A program made the position numbers and the translations under genes. DNA of 64,000 bases from assembly GCF_019857185.1 (NCBI RefSeq), contig NZ_JAHWXP010000001.1:806001-870000 (forward strand), written 5' to 3'. The notes below the pieces were generated by a model. The model saw only the letters and a list, made by a program, of their open reading frames with translations, was not told the origin of the DNA and did no database searches. Origin of the DNA: Alteriqipengyuania abyssalis. GTDB taxonomy: Bacteria > Pseudomonadota > Alphaproteobacteria > Sphingomonadales > Sphingomonadaceae. Position 1 is the first letter of the stretch; the number at the start of each line of letters is the position of its first letter. Shown piece by piece: positions 52,817 to 62,015 of the stretch.

Positions 52817-53665
52817 ATGCCCGGCCCTCGCCCCGATCCGCTCGACCCGCTTCGCAACGCGATTGTCCAGCAGGTGCGCGCGGCGTTCAACCAGGGCAAG
52901 GTGCCCGAAACCCGCGATCCGCCATCGGACGATGCGCTGTTCGCGAAGGATTCGCCGATCCGGATGGTCCACGCGGACGTGATGGGGATGATGATCGGCG
53001 GCATTCGCGGGCTGTTCCTGCAGATGCTCCACCCCGCGGCCTTGCAGGGCGTGCTCGACTATTCGAACTTTCGCGAGGATGCGCAGGGGCGCTTCCACCG
53101 CACCGCGCAGTTCATCTCCGTGACGACCTTCGGCCATCGCGACCGCGCGCACGAGGCGATTGCCCGGGTCAACCAGATCCACCGCAAGATCACCGGTACG
53201 CTGCCCGATGGCACGCCCTATTCGGCAGGCGACCCGCGCACGCTGGCCTGGGTGCATATCGCGGAAGCCTCCAGCTTCCTGCAAGGATACCTGCGCCACG
53301 CCCGGCCCGACATGCCGCGTGCCGAGCAGGACGAATATTACGCGCAGATGGCGGTGATCGGCCGCGCGCTCCACGCCGATCCGGTGCCGACCAGTGTGGC
53401 CGAGGCAGAGGCGATCATGCGCGAGTTCCGGCAGGAACTGACCACTTCGAAGGAAGCGCGCGAGATCGCGCAGTTCGTCCTCGCGATCCGCCCGCAGGGC
53501 TTCCCGGCGGCGTTGCAGCAGGCGATTGCGGCGGAGGCGGTCATGCTTCTGCCGCCCTTCGCCCGTTCGATGCTGGGGCTGCACCGCCCCGGCCTGACCG
53601 CCCTGCCCGCGCGTGCAACCACCCGCGCATTGGGCCGAACCCTGCGCTGGGCGATGCGGCAGTAG
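52817..53665 (+). CDS. Oxygenase MpaB family protein (DUF2236)
   Basis: A 282-residue protein of the DUF2236/MpaB group, heme-containing oxygenase-like proteins related to latex clearing protein. Family blocks are RGLFLQMLHPAALQGVLDYS with the likely axial His, FGHRDRAHEAIARVN, and LAWVHIAEASSFLQGYL. Substrate unknown. Divergent from cobS over 94 bases; converges closely on the HxlR gene. Confidence 0.85.
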   Translation: MPGPRPDPLDPLRNAIVQQVRAAFNQGKVPETRDPPSDDALFAKDSPIRMVHADVMGMMIGGIRGLFLQMLHPAALQGVLDYSNFREDAQGRFHRTAQFISVTTFGHRDRAHEAIARVNQIHRKITGTLPDGTPYSAGDPRTLAWVHIAEASSFLQGYLRHARPDMPRAEQDEYYAQMAVIGRALHADPVPTSVAEAEAIMREFRQELTTSKEAREIAQFVLAIRPQGFPAALQQAIAAEAVMLLPPFARSMLGLHRPGLTALPARATTRALGRTLRWAMRQ

Positions 53666-53670
53666 CGCGT

Positions 53671-54333
53671 TCAGCGGGGCAGGTGGAACAGGTCGACGAA
53701 GCGCTCGGCCGCCTTTGCATCCCCCTGGATCGTGGCGCCGACCGCGTCTGCCGGCTGCTTGCCGTAGAACACGCCTGCTAGCTGCGGCGCCTTGTCGGCG
53801 ATAAACACGCTGTCGGCGCCGTCGGGCGCGCCGCGCTCTATCGGGAGTTCGCCGTCGGCGAGCCGTGCGACGAAGCTCTCTTCGCCGATCCTGAAACCGA
53901 AGGTCGCGGCCCACTGCCCCGCTCTCTTGCGATCGATCATCGTCCTCAGCGAGATCATGAAGGACACGGCGGACAGCGGCAGCGTGGGATCGTGCAAGGG
54001 TGAGGTCGCGGCCCACCGGCCGAGTTCCTGAATGATCGTCTCTGCGGAATAACCCCAATCGGTCAGCTCGTAGACCTGCGATGCGGCAGGCGGCGGCAGC
54101 TTGTAACGCGTCAGCACCCCTGCCTCGGCCAGCGTGGCCAGCCGCTCGGTCAGCACCTTCGCGCTGACGCCCGGCAGGCTCGCACGCAGATCGGAAAACC
54201 GACGCGGCCCCAGCATCAATTCGCGGATGATCAGCAGAGACCAGCGTTCGCCCACCAGTTCGAGCGCAAACGCGGTCCCGCAGGCGTCGTCATACCAGCG
54301 TCCATGCATTTTAGTTTCTTTTTGTAACTTCAT
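53671..54333 (-). CDS. HxlR-type transcriptional regulator with SCP2-like C-terminal domain
   Basis: A 220-residue regulator. The winged helix (about 15-105) includes LVGERWSLLIIRELMLGPRR and LPGVSAKVLTERLATLAEAG; the second half (about 125-220, FGFRIGEESFVARLADGEL) resembles a sterol-carrier/SCP2-like ligand domain. So it may bind a hydrophobic effector. Divergent from the VOC-GST row, which it probably controls. Starts at 54333 or 54309 are possible; paired GTAAC repeats lie around the first. Confidence 0.87.
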   Translation of the reverse strand: MKLQKETKMHGRWYDDACGTAFALELVGERWSLLIIRELMLGPRRFSDLRASLPGVSAKVLTERLATLAEAGVLTRYKLPPPAASQVYELTDWGYSAETIIQELGRWAATSPLHDPTLPLSAVSFMISLRTMIDRKRAGQWAATFGFRIGEESFVARLADGELPIERGAPDGADSVFIADKAPQLAGVFYGKQPADAVGATIQGDAKAAERFVDLFHLPR

Positions 54334-54349
54334 TGTTGCCTTAAGTAAC
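54324..54349. promoter_or_regulatory. Candidate HxlR operator: GTAAC pair at 21 bp
   Basis: GTAAC at 54324-54328 and again at 54345-54349, two helical turns apart, in an AT-rich stretch covering the regulator start and the promoter of the divergent VOC gene. The short half-site makes this tentative. Confidence 0.35.
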
Positions 54350-54401
54350 CGCTGTGCGCATAAGATTCAACATCGAGTCGCGGCATGGAGAGGACGCTGC
54401 A

Positions 54402-54842
54402 ATGACCAAAATGATTTTCGTGAACCTGCCGGTAGCCGATCTGGCCGTTTCGACCGCGTTCTACTCCGCGATCGGCTTTACCCAGAACCACATGTTCTCC
54501 GACGAAACGGCCAGCGGGATGGAATGGAGCGACACCATCAAGGTCATGCTGCTGAGCCACGACAAGTGGAAGAGCTTTACCACCAAGCCCATCGTCGACG
54601 CTCATTCCGCCGCGCAGGTCGCGCTGTGCGTCAGCATGGAAAGCCGTGAGGCGGTCGACGAGATTACCGAAGCCGCAGGCAAGCACGGCGGCAAGGCCGA
54701 CATCAACCCGAAGCAGGAATTCGGCGACATGATGTATGGTCGCAGCTTCGAAGACCCAGATGGGCATGTTTGGGAGCCGATGTGGATGAACCCGGCGATG
54801 GCGACCGGCGGCCCGCCCGCCGAAGCCGCTGTCGACGCCTGA
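54402..54842 (+). CDS. VOC-family protein
   Basis: A 146-residue VOC-fold protein, starting MTKMIFVNLPVADLAVSTAF and containing the later block YGRSFEDPDGHVWEPMWMNP with a likely metal-binding Glu. Annotated widely as glyoxalase/lactoylglutathione-lyase-like; the true reaction is unknown. GAGAGGA 8 bases upstream fixes the start. First of a row VOC-GST-DUF1428-GST divergent from HxlR, which suggests glutathione-based detoxification. Confidence 0.87.
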   Translation: MTKMIFVNLPVADLAVSTAFYSAIGFTQNHMFSDETASGMEWSDTIKVMLLSHDKWKSFTTKPIVDAHSAAQVALCVSMESREAVDEITEAAGKHGGKADINPKQEFGDMMYGRSFEDPDGHVWEPMWMNPAMATGGPPAEAAVDA

Positions 54843-54854
54843 GGCGCTGCGGCC

Positions 54855-55538
54855 ATGTCGATGATGAGGCCCGACGCCCCGATTGAAATCGCCGGCTATC
54901 AGTGGGTGCCACCGTTTGCGCGCGGTTTCGTGCGCGATCTGCGCCCGCGGTGGGCGTGCGAGGAGGCGGGCATTCCATACCGCGAACGGCTTGCGGACGT
55001 GACCGACAAGCCGGGCTGGCTGCTCGATGTGCAACCCTGGGGCCAGGTCCCGATCATGCGCGATGGCGACATCGTGCTGTTCGAAAGCGGGGCGACGCTG
55101 CTCCATCTCGGCGAGAAGAGCGAGGCCCTCCTCCCGCGCGACCCGCAGCAGCGGGCGGCTGCGATCTCGTGGCTCATGGGTGCGTTCAACTCCGTCGAAC
55201 CGTGGATGTTCGAGTGGACCAACGTCACCGCGTTCGCGCGAGGCGAGGAATGGGCCAAGCTTCGCCGCCCGAGCCTGGAGGAATTCATCGCCAAACGCCT
55301 CGCCCCGCTCGAAAAGCGGCTCGGCGGACAGGACTGGCTGGGCGACACCTTCACCATTGCCGATATCGCTATGGTCACCGTGCTGCGAGCCATCGGCGGC
55401 AGCCAACTGCTGGCCGACCATCGGGCAACGCAAGCCTATGTCGCGCGCGGGGAAGCCCGCCCCGCATTTCAACGAGCAATGTCCGACCAGCTTGCCGCCT
55501 TCGACCGCAATGGGCCGCCTGCATCCCAAGGAGAGTGA
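54855..55538 (+). CDS. Glutathione S-transferase family protein (1 of 3)
   Basis: A 227-residue GST. The thioredoxin-fold N-terminus carries QPWGQVPIMRDGDIVLFESG (the cis-Pro loop and the Glu-Ser that bind glutathione), and the helical C-domain has GDTFTIADIAMVTVL (N-capping box). The N-terminus PFARGFVRDLRPRWACEEAG differs from classical GSTs in lacking an obvious catalytic Ser/Cys after the first strand. It follows the VOC gene by 12 bases. Confidence 0.88.
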   Translation: MSMMRPDAPIEIAGYQWVPPFARGFVRDLRPRWACEEAGIPYRERLADVTDKPGWLLDVQPWGQVPIMRDGDIVLFESGATLLHLGEKSEALLPRDPQQRAAAISWLMGAFNSVEPWMFEWTNVTAFARGEEWAKLRRPSLEEFIAKRLAPLEKRLGGQDWLGDTFTIADIAMVTVLRAIGGSQLLADHRATQAYVARGEARPAFQRAMSDQLAAFDRNGPPASQGE

Positions 55539-55540
55539 TC

Positions 55541-55912
55541 ATGTACGTCAACGGATTCATCGTCCCCGTGCCAGCCGGTAACAAGGACGCCTATCTCGAG
55601 GTTGCAGAGAAGTTCTGGCCAATCGCGCGCGACTACGGCTGCACCGGCCACGTCGAGGCGTGGGAGGCCGACGTCAAAGACGGCGAACACACCGATTTTC
55701 GCCGTGCGGTCGATCTCAAGGAAGGTGAGAAGGTCGTATTCAGCTGGATGACCTGGCCCGACAAGGCGACCGCCGACGCCGCGCACGACAAGATGATGGC
55801 GGACGAGCGGATGGAGACCATGTTCGGCGCACCGGACGGGAGCGATATGCCCTTCGACGGAAAACGCATGGTGATTGGAGGATTCGAGGTCATCATGCAC
55901 AAGGAAGCCTGA
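55541..55912 (+). CDS. DUF1428 family protein
   Basis: A 123-residue alpha/beta ferredoxin-like fold protein (dimeric alpha-beta barrel type). It begins MYVNGFIVPVPAGNKDAYLE and ends with MPFDGKRMVIGGFEVIM, the DUF1428 pattern. AAGGAGAG lies 6 bases before ATG, the best ribosome site in this row. Function unknown; it often sits with antioxidant or regulator genes. Confidence 0.9.
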   Translation: MYVNGFIVPVPAGNKDAYLEVAEKFWPIARDYGCTGHVEAWEADVKDGEHTDFRRAVDLKEGEKVVFSWMTWPDKATADAAHDKMMADERMETMFGAPDGSDMPFDGKRMVIGGFEVIMHKEA

Positions 55913-55961
55913 ACACGAAGGTGCAAGCCACCCTCGAGGCATCGCACGATGGAGATCGAGA

Positions 55962-56606
55962 GTGGCCGAATACACGCTCTACACCAATCCGATGAGCCGG
56001 GGGCGGATTGCCCGCTGGGCACTGCACGAGGTGGATGCGCGCTACGATCAGGTGATTGTCGAATACGGCCCGCGTGAGAGCAAGCCTGCGGCGTTCCTGA
56101 AAGCCAATCCGATGGCCAAGGTGCCCACGCTGGTTCACCACCACGCTTGCCACGACCACGTGGTCACCGAATGCGCCGCAATCTGCCACTATCTGGCCGA
56201 GATGCACCCGGATGCCGGGCTGCTGCCCGAAGCCCACGAGAAAGCGGACTATTTCCGCTACCTGTTTTTCGTCGCCGGACCGTTTGAGCAGGCAAGCATT
56301 TCCCAACGGATGGGATGGTCGAGCGATGATCCGCAGGCCCAGCGGATGCTCGGGTTCGGCAGTTTCGAGCTTGCGGTCGATGCGCTGGAAACAATGCTGG
56401 CAGGCCGCGACTACGTGTGCGGCGGGCGGTTCACCGCAGCGGATATCTATGTCGGCGCGCAGGTCATCTGGGGCGTCGATTTCGACACACTGCCCCGACG
56501 CGACACCTTCGTCGCCTATGCAGAGCGCGTCAAACAACGCGTCGCGTACCGAATAGCGGACACGATCGACGAAGAGCTGATCGCCGAACGCGGCCCACAG
56601 GGCTAG
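55962..56606 (+). CDS. Glutathione S-transferase family protein (2 of 3)
   Basis: A 214-residue GST starting with GTG behind GGAG. The N-domain has LYTNPMSRGRIARWALHEV (Ser as likely catalytic residue) and FLKANPMAKVPTLVHH with the cis-Pro, and ECAAICHYLAE binds the glutathione gamma-glutamyl part. The C-domain carries FTAADIYVGAQV. Last gene of the detoxification row; stops in the tail of the convergent DnaJ-like gene. Confidence 0.9.
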   Translation: MAEYTLYTNPMSRGRIARWALHEVDARYDQVIVEYGPRESKPAAFLKANPMAKVPTLVHHHACHDHVVTECAAICHYLAEMHPDAGLLPEAHEKADYFRYLFFVAGPFEQASISQRMGWSSDDPQAQRMLGFGSFELAVDALETMLAGRDYVCGGRFTAADIYVGAQVIWGVDFDTLPRRDTFVAYAERVKQRVAYRIADTIDEELIAERGPQG

Positions 56607-57196
56607 GCGATCGCTGCGCTTTTTCTCAGCATCTGGTAGGCTTCCACCACCCGCCTAAGCCGCGTTTCGTGGGTCCGGTCGCCGCCGTTGCGGTCGGGAT
56701 GGTAGCGGCGGACGAGTTCGGAATAGCGCTGGCGCAACCGCTTGCGATCGGCCTCGATACCGAGGCCGAGGACTTCCAGCGCCTTCGCCTCCTCCTTCGA
56801 GAAGCGCCCATCCATCGCCATTTCGGCCTCGCGCCGGGCGCGGCTCTTGATCCCGCCTGCACGGGCGGAGATCGCGTCGAGCGGGTCGTCGAACTCGCCC
56901 CAGCGCGGCATCCCGTCGACCGGACCGCTTGCGCGAAATGCAGGCGTCTCGGTCTGCCAGCCGGCGGACGGGGATTGCGCGCGCAGAATTTCTTCCGCGC
57001 TCATCCCTTCGAACCAGTCGTACCCGGCGTTGAACTCGCGTATGTGATCGAGGCAGAACCAGCGCCACTGGCCCGGCCCATCGAAACTGTTGCCATAGGC
57101 GCCGGGCGCACGAAACTCACCCGGCTCCTCGCATGTCGGGTGGGCACAAAGCCTGCCTTGCGCCTCGTGGCGGCCATGGAACCGGGTCTGTCGCAT
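56603..57196 (-). CDS. J-domain (DnaJ-like) protein
   Basis: A 197-residue protein with a C-terminal J domain (about 140-195) that keeps the HPD motif in LVRRYHPDRNGGDRTHE, so it can stimulate an Hsp70 ATPase. The N-terminal 50 residues have Cys at CAHPTCEEPG and WFCLDHIREFN, resembling a small zinc site. The J domain at the C-terminus rather than N-terminus is typical of this alphaproteobacterial subgroup. It is divergent from bolA. Confidence 0.87.
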   Translation of the reverse strand: MRQTRFHGRHEAQGRLCAHPTCEEPGEFRAPGAYGNSFDGPGQWRWFCLDHIREFNAGYDWFEGMSAEEILRAQSPSAGWQTETPAFRASGPVDGMPRWGEFDDPLDAISARAGGIKSRARREAEMAMDGRFSKEEAKALEVLGLGIEADRKRLRQRYSELVRRYHPDRNGGDRTHETRLRRVVEAYQMLRKSAAIA

Positions 57197-57250
57197 AGCG
57201 CTTTAGGATGGGCAGCGCAGAGCAAAATTGCAAAGGGATCGAACGACAAA

Positions 57251-57529
57251 ATGGCACACTCCGTAGCTGAAGAGATGGAACAGCTGCTGCGCGAGGCGTT
57301 CTCGCCCACCCAGCTGGAGATTCTCAACGACAGCGCCAAGCACCGCGGTCACGCGGGCGATGACGGCACCGGGGAATCGCATTTCACGATTGTGATCGAG
57401 GCACCGGCTTTCGTCGACAAATCACGTCTCGAACGCCAGCGGATGATCAACGCCGCGCTGGGCGATATTCCCGGCGACCGGGTCCACGCGCTGGCGATCA
57501 AGGCCACCGCGCCGAGCCATCCGGGCTGA
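57251..57529 (+). CDS. bolA: BolA family protein
   Basis: A 92-residue BolA protein with the conserved LEILNDSAKHRGHAG, ESHFTIVIEAPAF, and KSRLERQRMINAAL blocks. BolA proteins pair with CGFS glutaredoxins and take part in iron-sulfur delivery and stress control; grx4/ygfZ-type partners often lie near, and ygfZ is in the window but far. A weak ribosome site precedes the ATG. Followed by a GST gene after 5 bases. Confidence 0.93.
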   Translation: MAHSVAEEMEQLLREAFSPTQLEILNDSAKHRGHAGDDGTGESHFTIVIEAPAFVDKSRLERQRMINAALGDIPGDRVHALAIKATAPSHPG

Positions 57530-57534
57530 GCGCG

Positions 57535-58242
57535 ATGGCATATGATCTGTGGTACTGGCCGGGCATTCAGGGTCGCGGCGAATTCGTACGGCTGGCGCTT
57601 GAGGCTGCGGGCGTAGGCTATCGCGATCGCGCGCGGAGCGATGGGGTGGAGGCGCTGGTCGATGATCTGGACCGGCGGAGCGGCATTCGCCCCTACGCCC
57701 CGCCCTATCTCGTCGACGGCGATTTCTGCATCGCGCAGGTGGCGCATATTCTCGCTTGGGCGGGGGAAAAGCACGGTTTCGGCGCTGGCGATCAGGCCGG
57801 CGATCTCCAGCTCATCATGCTGCAGCTGACCATCAGCGACATCGTTGCCGAGGCGCATAATGTCCATCACCCGATCGCGGGCGACCTCTATTACGAGGAC
57901 CAGAAGGATGCCGCAGCGCGCGCGGCGGAGAATTTCCGCGAGCAGCGCATCCCCAAATTCTTCCGCTATTTCGAGGACGCGCTGTCGGCGAATGACGGCC
58001 CCTTCGTTCTCGGCGACAGGTGGAGCCATGTCGACACCTCGCTGTTCCAGTTGGTCGAGGGGCTGCGCTATGCCTTCCCGCAGCGCATGAAGGCGATCGA
58101 GGGCGATTATGCGAAACTGATCGCCTGCCGCGACGCGGTGGCGGAGCTGGATGGCATCAAGGACTATCTCGCATCCGAGCGCCGGCTGGCGTTCAATGAG
58201 GACGGCATCTTCCGCCACTATCCGGAGCTCGACGCAGCATGA
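57535..58242 (+). CDS. Glutathione S-transferase family protein (3 of 3)
   Basis: A 235-residue GST of the sigma/eukaryote-like type. It opens YDLWYWPGIQGRGEFVRLAL, with Tyr and the GRGE region as the glutathione site; YAPPYLVDGDF is the cis-Pro loop and QVAHILAWAG the next. The C-domain includes RWSHVDTSLFQLVEG. Its stop overlaps the start of the pirin gene (ATGA). Confidence 0.9.
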   Translation: MAYDLWYWPGIQGRGEFVRLALEAAGVGYRDRARSDGVEALVDDLDRRSGIRPYAPPYLVDGDFCIAQVAHILAWAGEKHGFGAGDQAGDLQLIMLQLTISDIVAEAHNVHHPIAGDLYYEDQKDAAARAAENFREQRIPKFFRYFEDALSANDGPFVLGDRWSHVDTSLFQLVEGLRYAFPQRMKAIEGDYAKLIACRDAVAELDGIKDYLASERRLAFNEDGIFRHYPELDAA

Positions 58243-59132
58243 TCGGCGGCCCCATCGAAGCGACCATCACCCCGACCAATCACGACCTCGGCGATTTCGA
58301 GGTGCGGCGCGCGCTGCCATCGAAGCAGCGCCGCATGGTCGGCCCGTTCATCTTCGTCGACGAGTTCGGCCCGGCGCATCTGCCGCCGGGCGGCGGGATG
58401 GACGTGCGCCCGCATCCGCATATCAACCTCGCCACGGTGACCTGGCTGTTCGAGGGCGCGATCGACCATCGCGACAGCATCGGCACCTTTTCCACCATCC
58501 GCCCCGGCACGGTTAACCTGATGACCGCAGGCAGCGGGATCGTTCATTCGGAACGTTCGCCCGAAAGCGAGCGGGGCGGCGGCCCGCGCATGTTCGGGAT
58601 GCAGACCTGGCTCGCCCTGCCCGATGGTCGCGAGGAGATCGACCCCGCATTCGAGGCGGTCGAGGACCTGCCGGTGATCGAGGATGCGGGCGCGCGCGCG
58701 ATTATCATCATGGGCGACCTATGGGGCGAACGCGCCTCCACCACGACCTATGCCGACACGATCTATGCCGAGATCGTGCTTGCCCCCGGAGGCCAGATCC
58801 CGATCGAAACCCCGGCGGACGAGCGCGCGCTGATGGTGGTCGATGGCGCAGCAACCATCGATGGCGAAGAGCTGCCGCTCTACACGCTGGTCGTGCTCAA
58901 ACCCGGCGATGCGCCGCTCCTCAGGTCGGAGAAAGGCGCGCGGGTGATGCTGCTGGGCGGAGAGAGCTTCGCGACCAAGCGGCACGTGTTCTGGAACTTC
59001 GTCAGCTCGGACCGCGAGCGGATCAACCAGGCCAAGGAAGACTGGCGCGAAGGCCGCTTCCCCAAAGTGCCCGGCGACGATCAGGAATGGATTCCCCTGC
59101 CCGACAAGCCCAAAACGGTCACCTATCCCTGA
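58239..59132 (+). CDS. Pirin family protein
   Basis: A 297-residue bicupin. The N-terminal metal site has DVRPHPHINLATVTWLFEG (two His) with later SGIVHSERSPE (His, Glu), the full iron-binding set of pirins. Bacterial pirins have quercetinase activity or modulate central metabolism; role not assigned. Overlaps the GST before it and is 10 bases before the SDR gene, so the two or three may be one unit. Confidence 0.93.
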   Translation: MIGGPIEATITPTNHDLGDFEVRRALPSKQRRMVGPFIFVDEFGPAHLPPGGGMDVRPHPHINLATVTWLFEGAIDHRDSIGTFSTIRPGTVNLMTAGSGIVHSERSPESERGGGPRMFGMQTWLALPDGREEIDPAFEAVEDLPVIEDAGARAIIIMGDLWGERASTTTYADTIYAEIVLAPGGQIPIETPADERALMVVDGAATIDGEELPLYTLVVLKPGDAPLLRSEKGARVMLLGGESFATKRHVFWNFVSSDRERINQAKEDWREGRFPKVPGDDQEWIPLPDKPKTVTYP

Positions 59133-59142
59133 AGGAAAAATC

Positions 59143-59964
59143 ATGAGCGAAGTTTTCGCCGGCAAGGTCGGCTGGATCACCGGTGCATCCTCCGGTATCG
59201 GCGCGGCGCTGGCGCGGGCCTTGTCGGGCGAAGGGATGCACGTGATCCTGTCGGGCCGCGACGAAGCGCGGCTGGCCGAGGTGGCGCAGGATTGCGAGAC
59301 CGAGACGCTGGTGCTGCCTTTCGACGTGCGTGACGAGGATGCGATGCACGCCGCTACCGAGAAGGCGATCAAATGGCGCGGCGGGGTCGACCTGTTCGTC
59401 GCCAATGCGGGCATATCGCAGCGCAGCCGCGCGACGCAGACCGCGATGCAGGTCTATCGCAACATCATCGATATCGATCTAACCGCGCAGATCGCCGCCA
59501 CGCAGGCACTGCTACCGCATTTTGCCGTGCGCGGGAGCGGGCATCTGGTGTTCGTCTCGTCGGTCGCGGGCAAGATCGGGATTCCGCTGCGGACCGCCTA
59601 CTGCGCCGCCAAGCATGGCCTGGTCGGCTATGCCGACGCGCTCCGCGCCGAACTCTCCCAATCGGGCGTATCAGTGCATGTCGCGTGCCCCGGATCGGTC
59701 GCAACAAATGTCAGCCGCAACGCGCTGAGCGCCGATGGCTCACCACGCGGGCGCAGCGACAGCGTGATCGACAACGGCATGCCCGCCGACGAAGCAGCGC
59801 GCCGCATCCTCGACGGCGTGGCAAGCGGCGAGCGCGAGATCATCGTTGCGCGCGGCGGCGAGAGCAGCTGGGGCGAACAGCGCCGGACGCCAGACGCGCT
59901 GTTCGATCAGGTCGCGGCGATGGTCGCCAACGGCTACATGGACAAGATCGAGGGTGAGGGATGA
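59143..59964 (+). CDS. SDR family NAD(P)-dependent oxidoreductase
   Basis: A 273-residue classical SDR. The cofactor motif is GWITGASSGIGAALARAL (TGxxxGxG), the structural NAG is VANAGISQRSRA, the catalytic Ser is in VFVSSVAGKIG and the catalytic YxxxK in YCAAKHGLV with a Tyr two residues earlier. Substrate unknown. Stop overlaps the next ATG. Confidence 0.92.
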   Translation: MSEVFAGKVGWITGASSGIGAALARALSGEGMHVILSGRDEARLAEVAQDCETETLVLPFDVRDEDAMHAATEKAIKWRGGVDLFVANAGISQRSRATQTAMQVYRNIIDIDLTAQIAATQALLPHFAVRGSGHLVFVSSVAGKIGIPLRTAYCAAKHGLVGYADALRAELSQSGVSVHVACPGSVATNVSRNALSADGSPRGRSDSVIDNGMPADEAARRILDGVASGEREIIVARGGESSWGEQRRTPDALFDQVAAMVANGYMDKIEGEG

Positions 59965-60863
59965 CGATGGAACAGACACGGGTAAAACTGGCCAACGGGA
60001 TCGAGTTGGATGTGCTCGATGAAGGGCCCAAGGATGCGCCCGCGCTGATCTTCCTTCACGGCTTTCCCGAAAGCCATCGGACTTGGCGCCATCAGATCCC
60101 CCATTTTTCCGATCGGTTCCGGTGCATCGCCCCCGACCAGCGCGGCTACCGCGGATCGTCCAAGCCGCAGGAAGTGGATGCCTATCGGCCCGACAAGCTG
60201 ATCGGCGATATTTTCCAGCTGGCCGATGCGCTGGACGTCGAGACATTCACGATCGTCGGCCACGACTGGGGCGGCGCGATCGCCTGGGGGGTTGCGCTGG
60301 GCGGGCAGATGAATGGCCGCGTCACGCGTTGCGTCATCGCCAATGCACCGCACCCCGCGATCTTCCAGAAGCTGTTGTTCACCGATCCGAACCAGCGCGA
60401 GAGCAGCCAGTACATCCGAGGCTTCCGCGACACCGCGAACGACGATCTGGTGCGCGAGCACGGGCTCGTCGGCATTCTGATGAAAGAGGTGCGGTGGGAC
60501 CGGCCCGATGCGATGGAGGCCGAGGAGCGTGAGGCGCTGCTGAAGGACTGGCAGGACCGCGACGCAGCCTTCGGCATGCTGAACTGGTACCGCGCGAGCC
60601 CGATGATCGTGCCGCCGATGGATGCACCGTTCGAGGTGCCAGCGGACTACCAGCCGCCGCAACTGCCCAATCTGTCGATCCCCACGCTGGTGATCTGGGC
60701 GATGGACGATCTCGCGCTGCCGCCGGGCAACATGGTCGGCATGGACGAGATCATCGACGACCTCACGATCGAGAAAGTGACCGGTTGCGGCCACTTCGTC
60801 CCATGGGAATCGCCGGCCAAGGTCAACGCGGCGATGGATGCGTTTCTGGGGCGGACGGCCTAG
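59961..60863 (+). CDS. Epoxide hydrolase-like alpha/beta hydrolase
   Basis: A 300-residue alpha/beta hydrolase. The oxyanion motif is FLHGFPESHRTW (HGxP) and the nucleophile elbow VGHDWGGAIAWG (Asp), the combination seen in soluble epoxide hydrolases; His is in GCGHFVPWESP. Substrate not known. Coupled to SDR by ATGA. Confidence 0.9.
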   Translation: MTMEQTRVKLANGIELDVLDEGPKDAPALIFLHGFPESHRTWRHQIPHFSDRFRCIAPDQRGYRGSSKPQEVDAYRPDKLIGDIFQLADALDVETFTIVGHDWGGAIAWGVALGGQMNGRVTRCVIANAPHPAIFQKLLFTDPNQRESSQYIRGFRDTANDDLVREHGLVGILMKEVRWDRPDAMEAEEREALLKDWQDRDAAFGMLNWYRASPMIVPPMDAPFEVPADYQPPQLPNLSIPTLVIWAMDDLALPPGNMVGMDEIIDDLTIEKVTGCGHFVPWESPAKVNAAMDAFLGRTA

Positions 60864-61966
60864 ACCGCCTCCCACTCGACCCAGGCACCGTGAGGATGCG
60901 CAACGCCGAGGCGCTGCCATTCCTCACCGCCCCCTTCGTTATCGGGCCAGTAGCGCACCGACAGTTCGTGGCGGTGCGTGTCGCGGTCGGCCTCCAGCGA
61001 AATCCACGCAAGCGGGGCGTCTTGCGTGGCCTTTGCGCCGGCTGCCTCGATCGCTTCGGTCACCTTCTCGCGCTGATACTCGGGCACGTATTGCCACACG
61101 ATCGAGTGCATGATCACGCGGGTCACGCCGGGCTCCGCAGGCTCGGCCAGCACCTTCTCCACGAAGACATCCGCGCTCTCCCGCGCGATCTCGGGCGGCA
61201 TAGTATTGGCCGCCGCGATGGCCGCATCCATCCGCGCGAATCGCTCGGTAAATTCGGGCCAGATATAGGCCTTGAGCCGCAGCGCCTGCGCCGGATCGGT
61301 CAGGTCGACCGGTGCAATGTCGCACCCGCGCGCCCCGACGATGTCGTACGCCGTGTCTGGAGGCGGAGGGCCGCGCCATTCGGGCACCAGCCGCATCTGC
61401 GCGCCGCCTGGCCCGGCAGTCATCCCGCCCAAATCGAAGAAATAGCGGCGCATCATCAGGTTGATCCCGGCGCTCGACCCGATCTCGTTGAGCGCGAATT
61501 GCGCCGGAAGACCCTTGTCGGCGAGCCACAGCATCGCCGCGGCATAGGCCCAGCTGCGGCCCGCCTCGTTGGTCTGCGGCGGGCCGTCGAGCCACGGCAT
61601 CAGGAACGCCTCGTGCCGCTCGATCGCGTCGGCGACCACGTCCCGCGGATTGCTGACCCGCTGGCGCAGATAGATCGCCGACAGCGCAGCATCCTGGTCG
61701 CCCAGATGCAGCGCATGCAATCCACCCGCGATTCTCAGCGGCAGCGCATCGGCCAGCGGCGCGCCTGCCCATTTGCGCACCCGGCGCATCACCGCCCCGC
61801 CCCGCTCCGTATCGAGCAGGCCCAGCAGCGCCTCGCAGATTTCCGCGGTCACCGGCGCGCCGTTGTCGCGGCAATAGGCAACCTGGTTGGCAAACGCGCG
61901 CTTCACCGCCTCGAACCCTTTCGCCTGTGGATCGACCTTCTCGTATTTCGCTTCGTCGCCTGACAT
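60860..61966 (-). CDS. DUF2332 family protein
   Basis: A 368-residue protein with the DUF2332 pattern: an N-terminal [20 protein letters not shown], the glycine-rich [19 protein letters not shown] and the later [17 protein letters not shown], which resembles a methyltransferase-like Rossmann core. Function unknown. The start [10 protein letters not shown] is preferred; upstream in frame is only the region antisense to hisG. It converges with the epoxide hydrolase by a 4-base overlap. Confidence 0.85.
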   Translation of the reverse strand: MSGDEAKYEKVDPQAKGFEAVKRAFANQVAYCRDNGAPVTAEICEALLGLLDTERGGAVMRRVRKWAGAPLADALPLRIAGGLHALHLGDQDAALSAIYLRQRVSNPRDVVADAIERHEAFLMPWLDGPPQTNEAGRSWAYAAAMLWLADKGLPAQFALNEIGSSAGINLMMRRYFFDLGGMTAGPGGAQMRLVPEWRGPPPPDTAYDIVGARGCDIAPVDLTDPAQALRLKAYIWPEFTERFARMDAAIAAANTMPPEIARESADVFVEKVLAEPAEPGVTRVIMHSIVWQYVPEYQREKVTEAIEAAGAKATQDAPLAWISLEADRDTHRHELSVRYWPDNEGGGEEWQRLGVAHPHGAWVEWEAV

Positions 61967-62015
61967 ATCTCGCGCGCAATTGCCCTTTCGTCTCGCTCGC
62001 CCTATCTGGCGCTCC

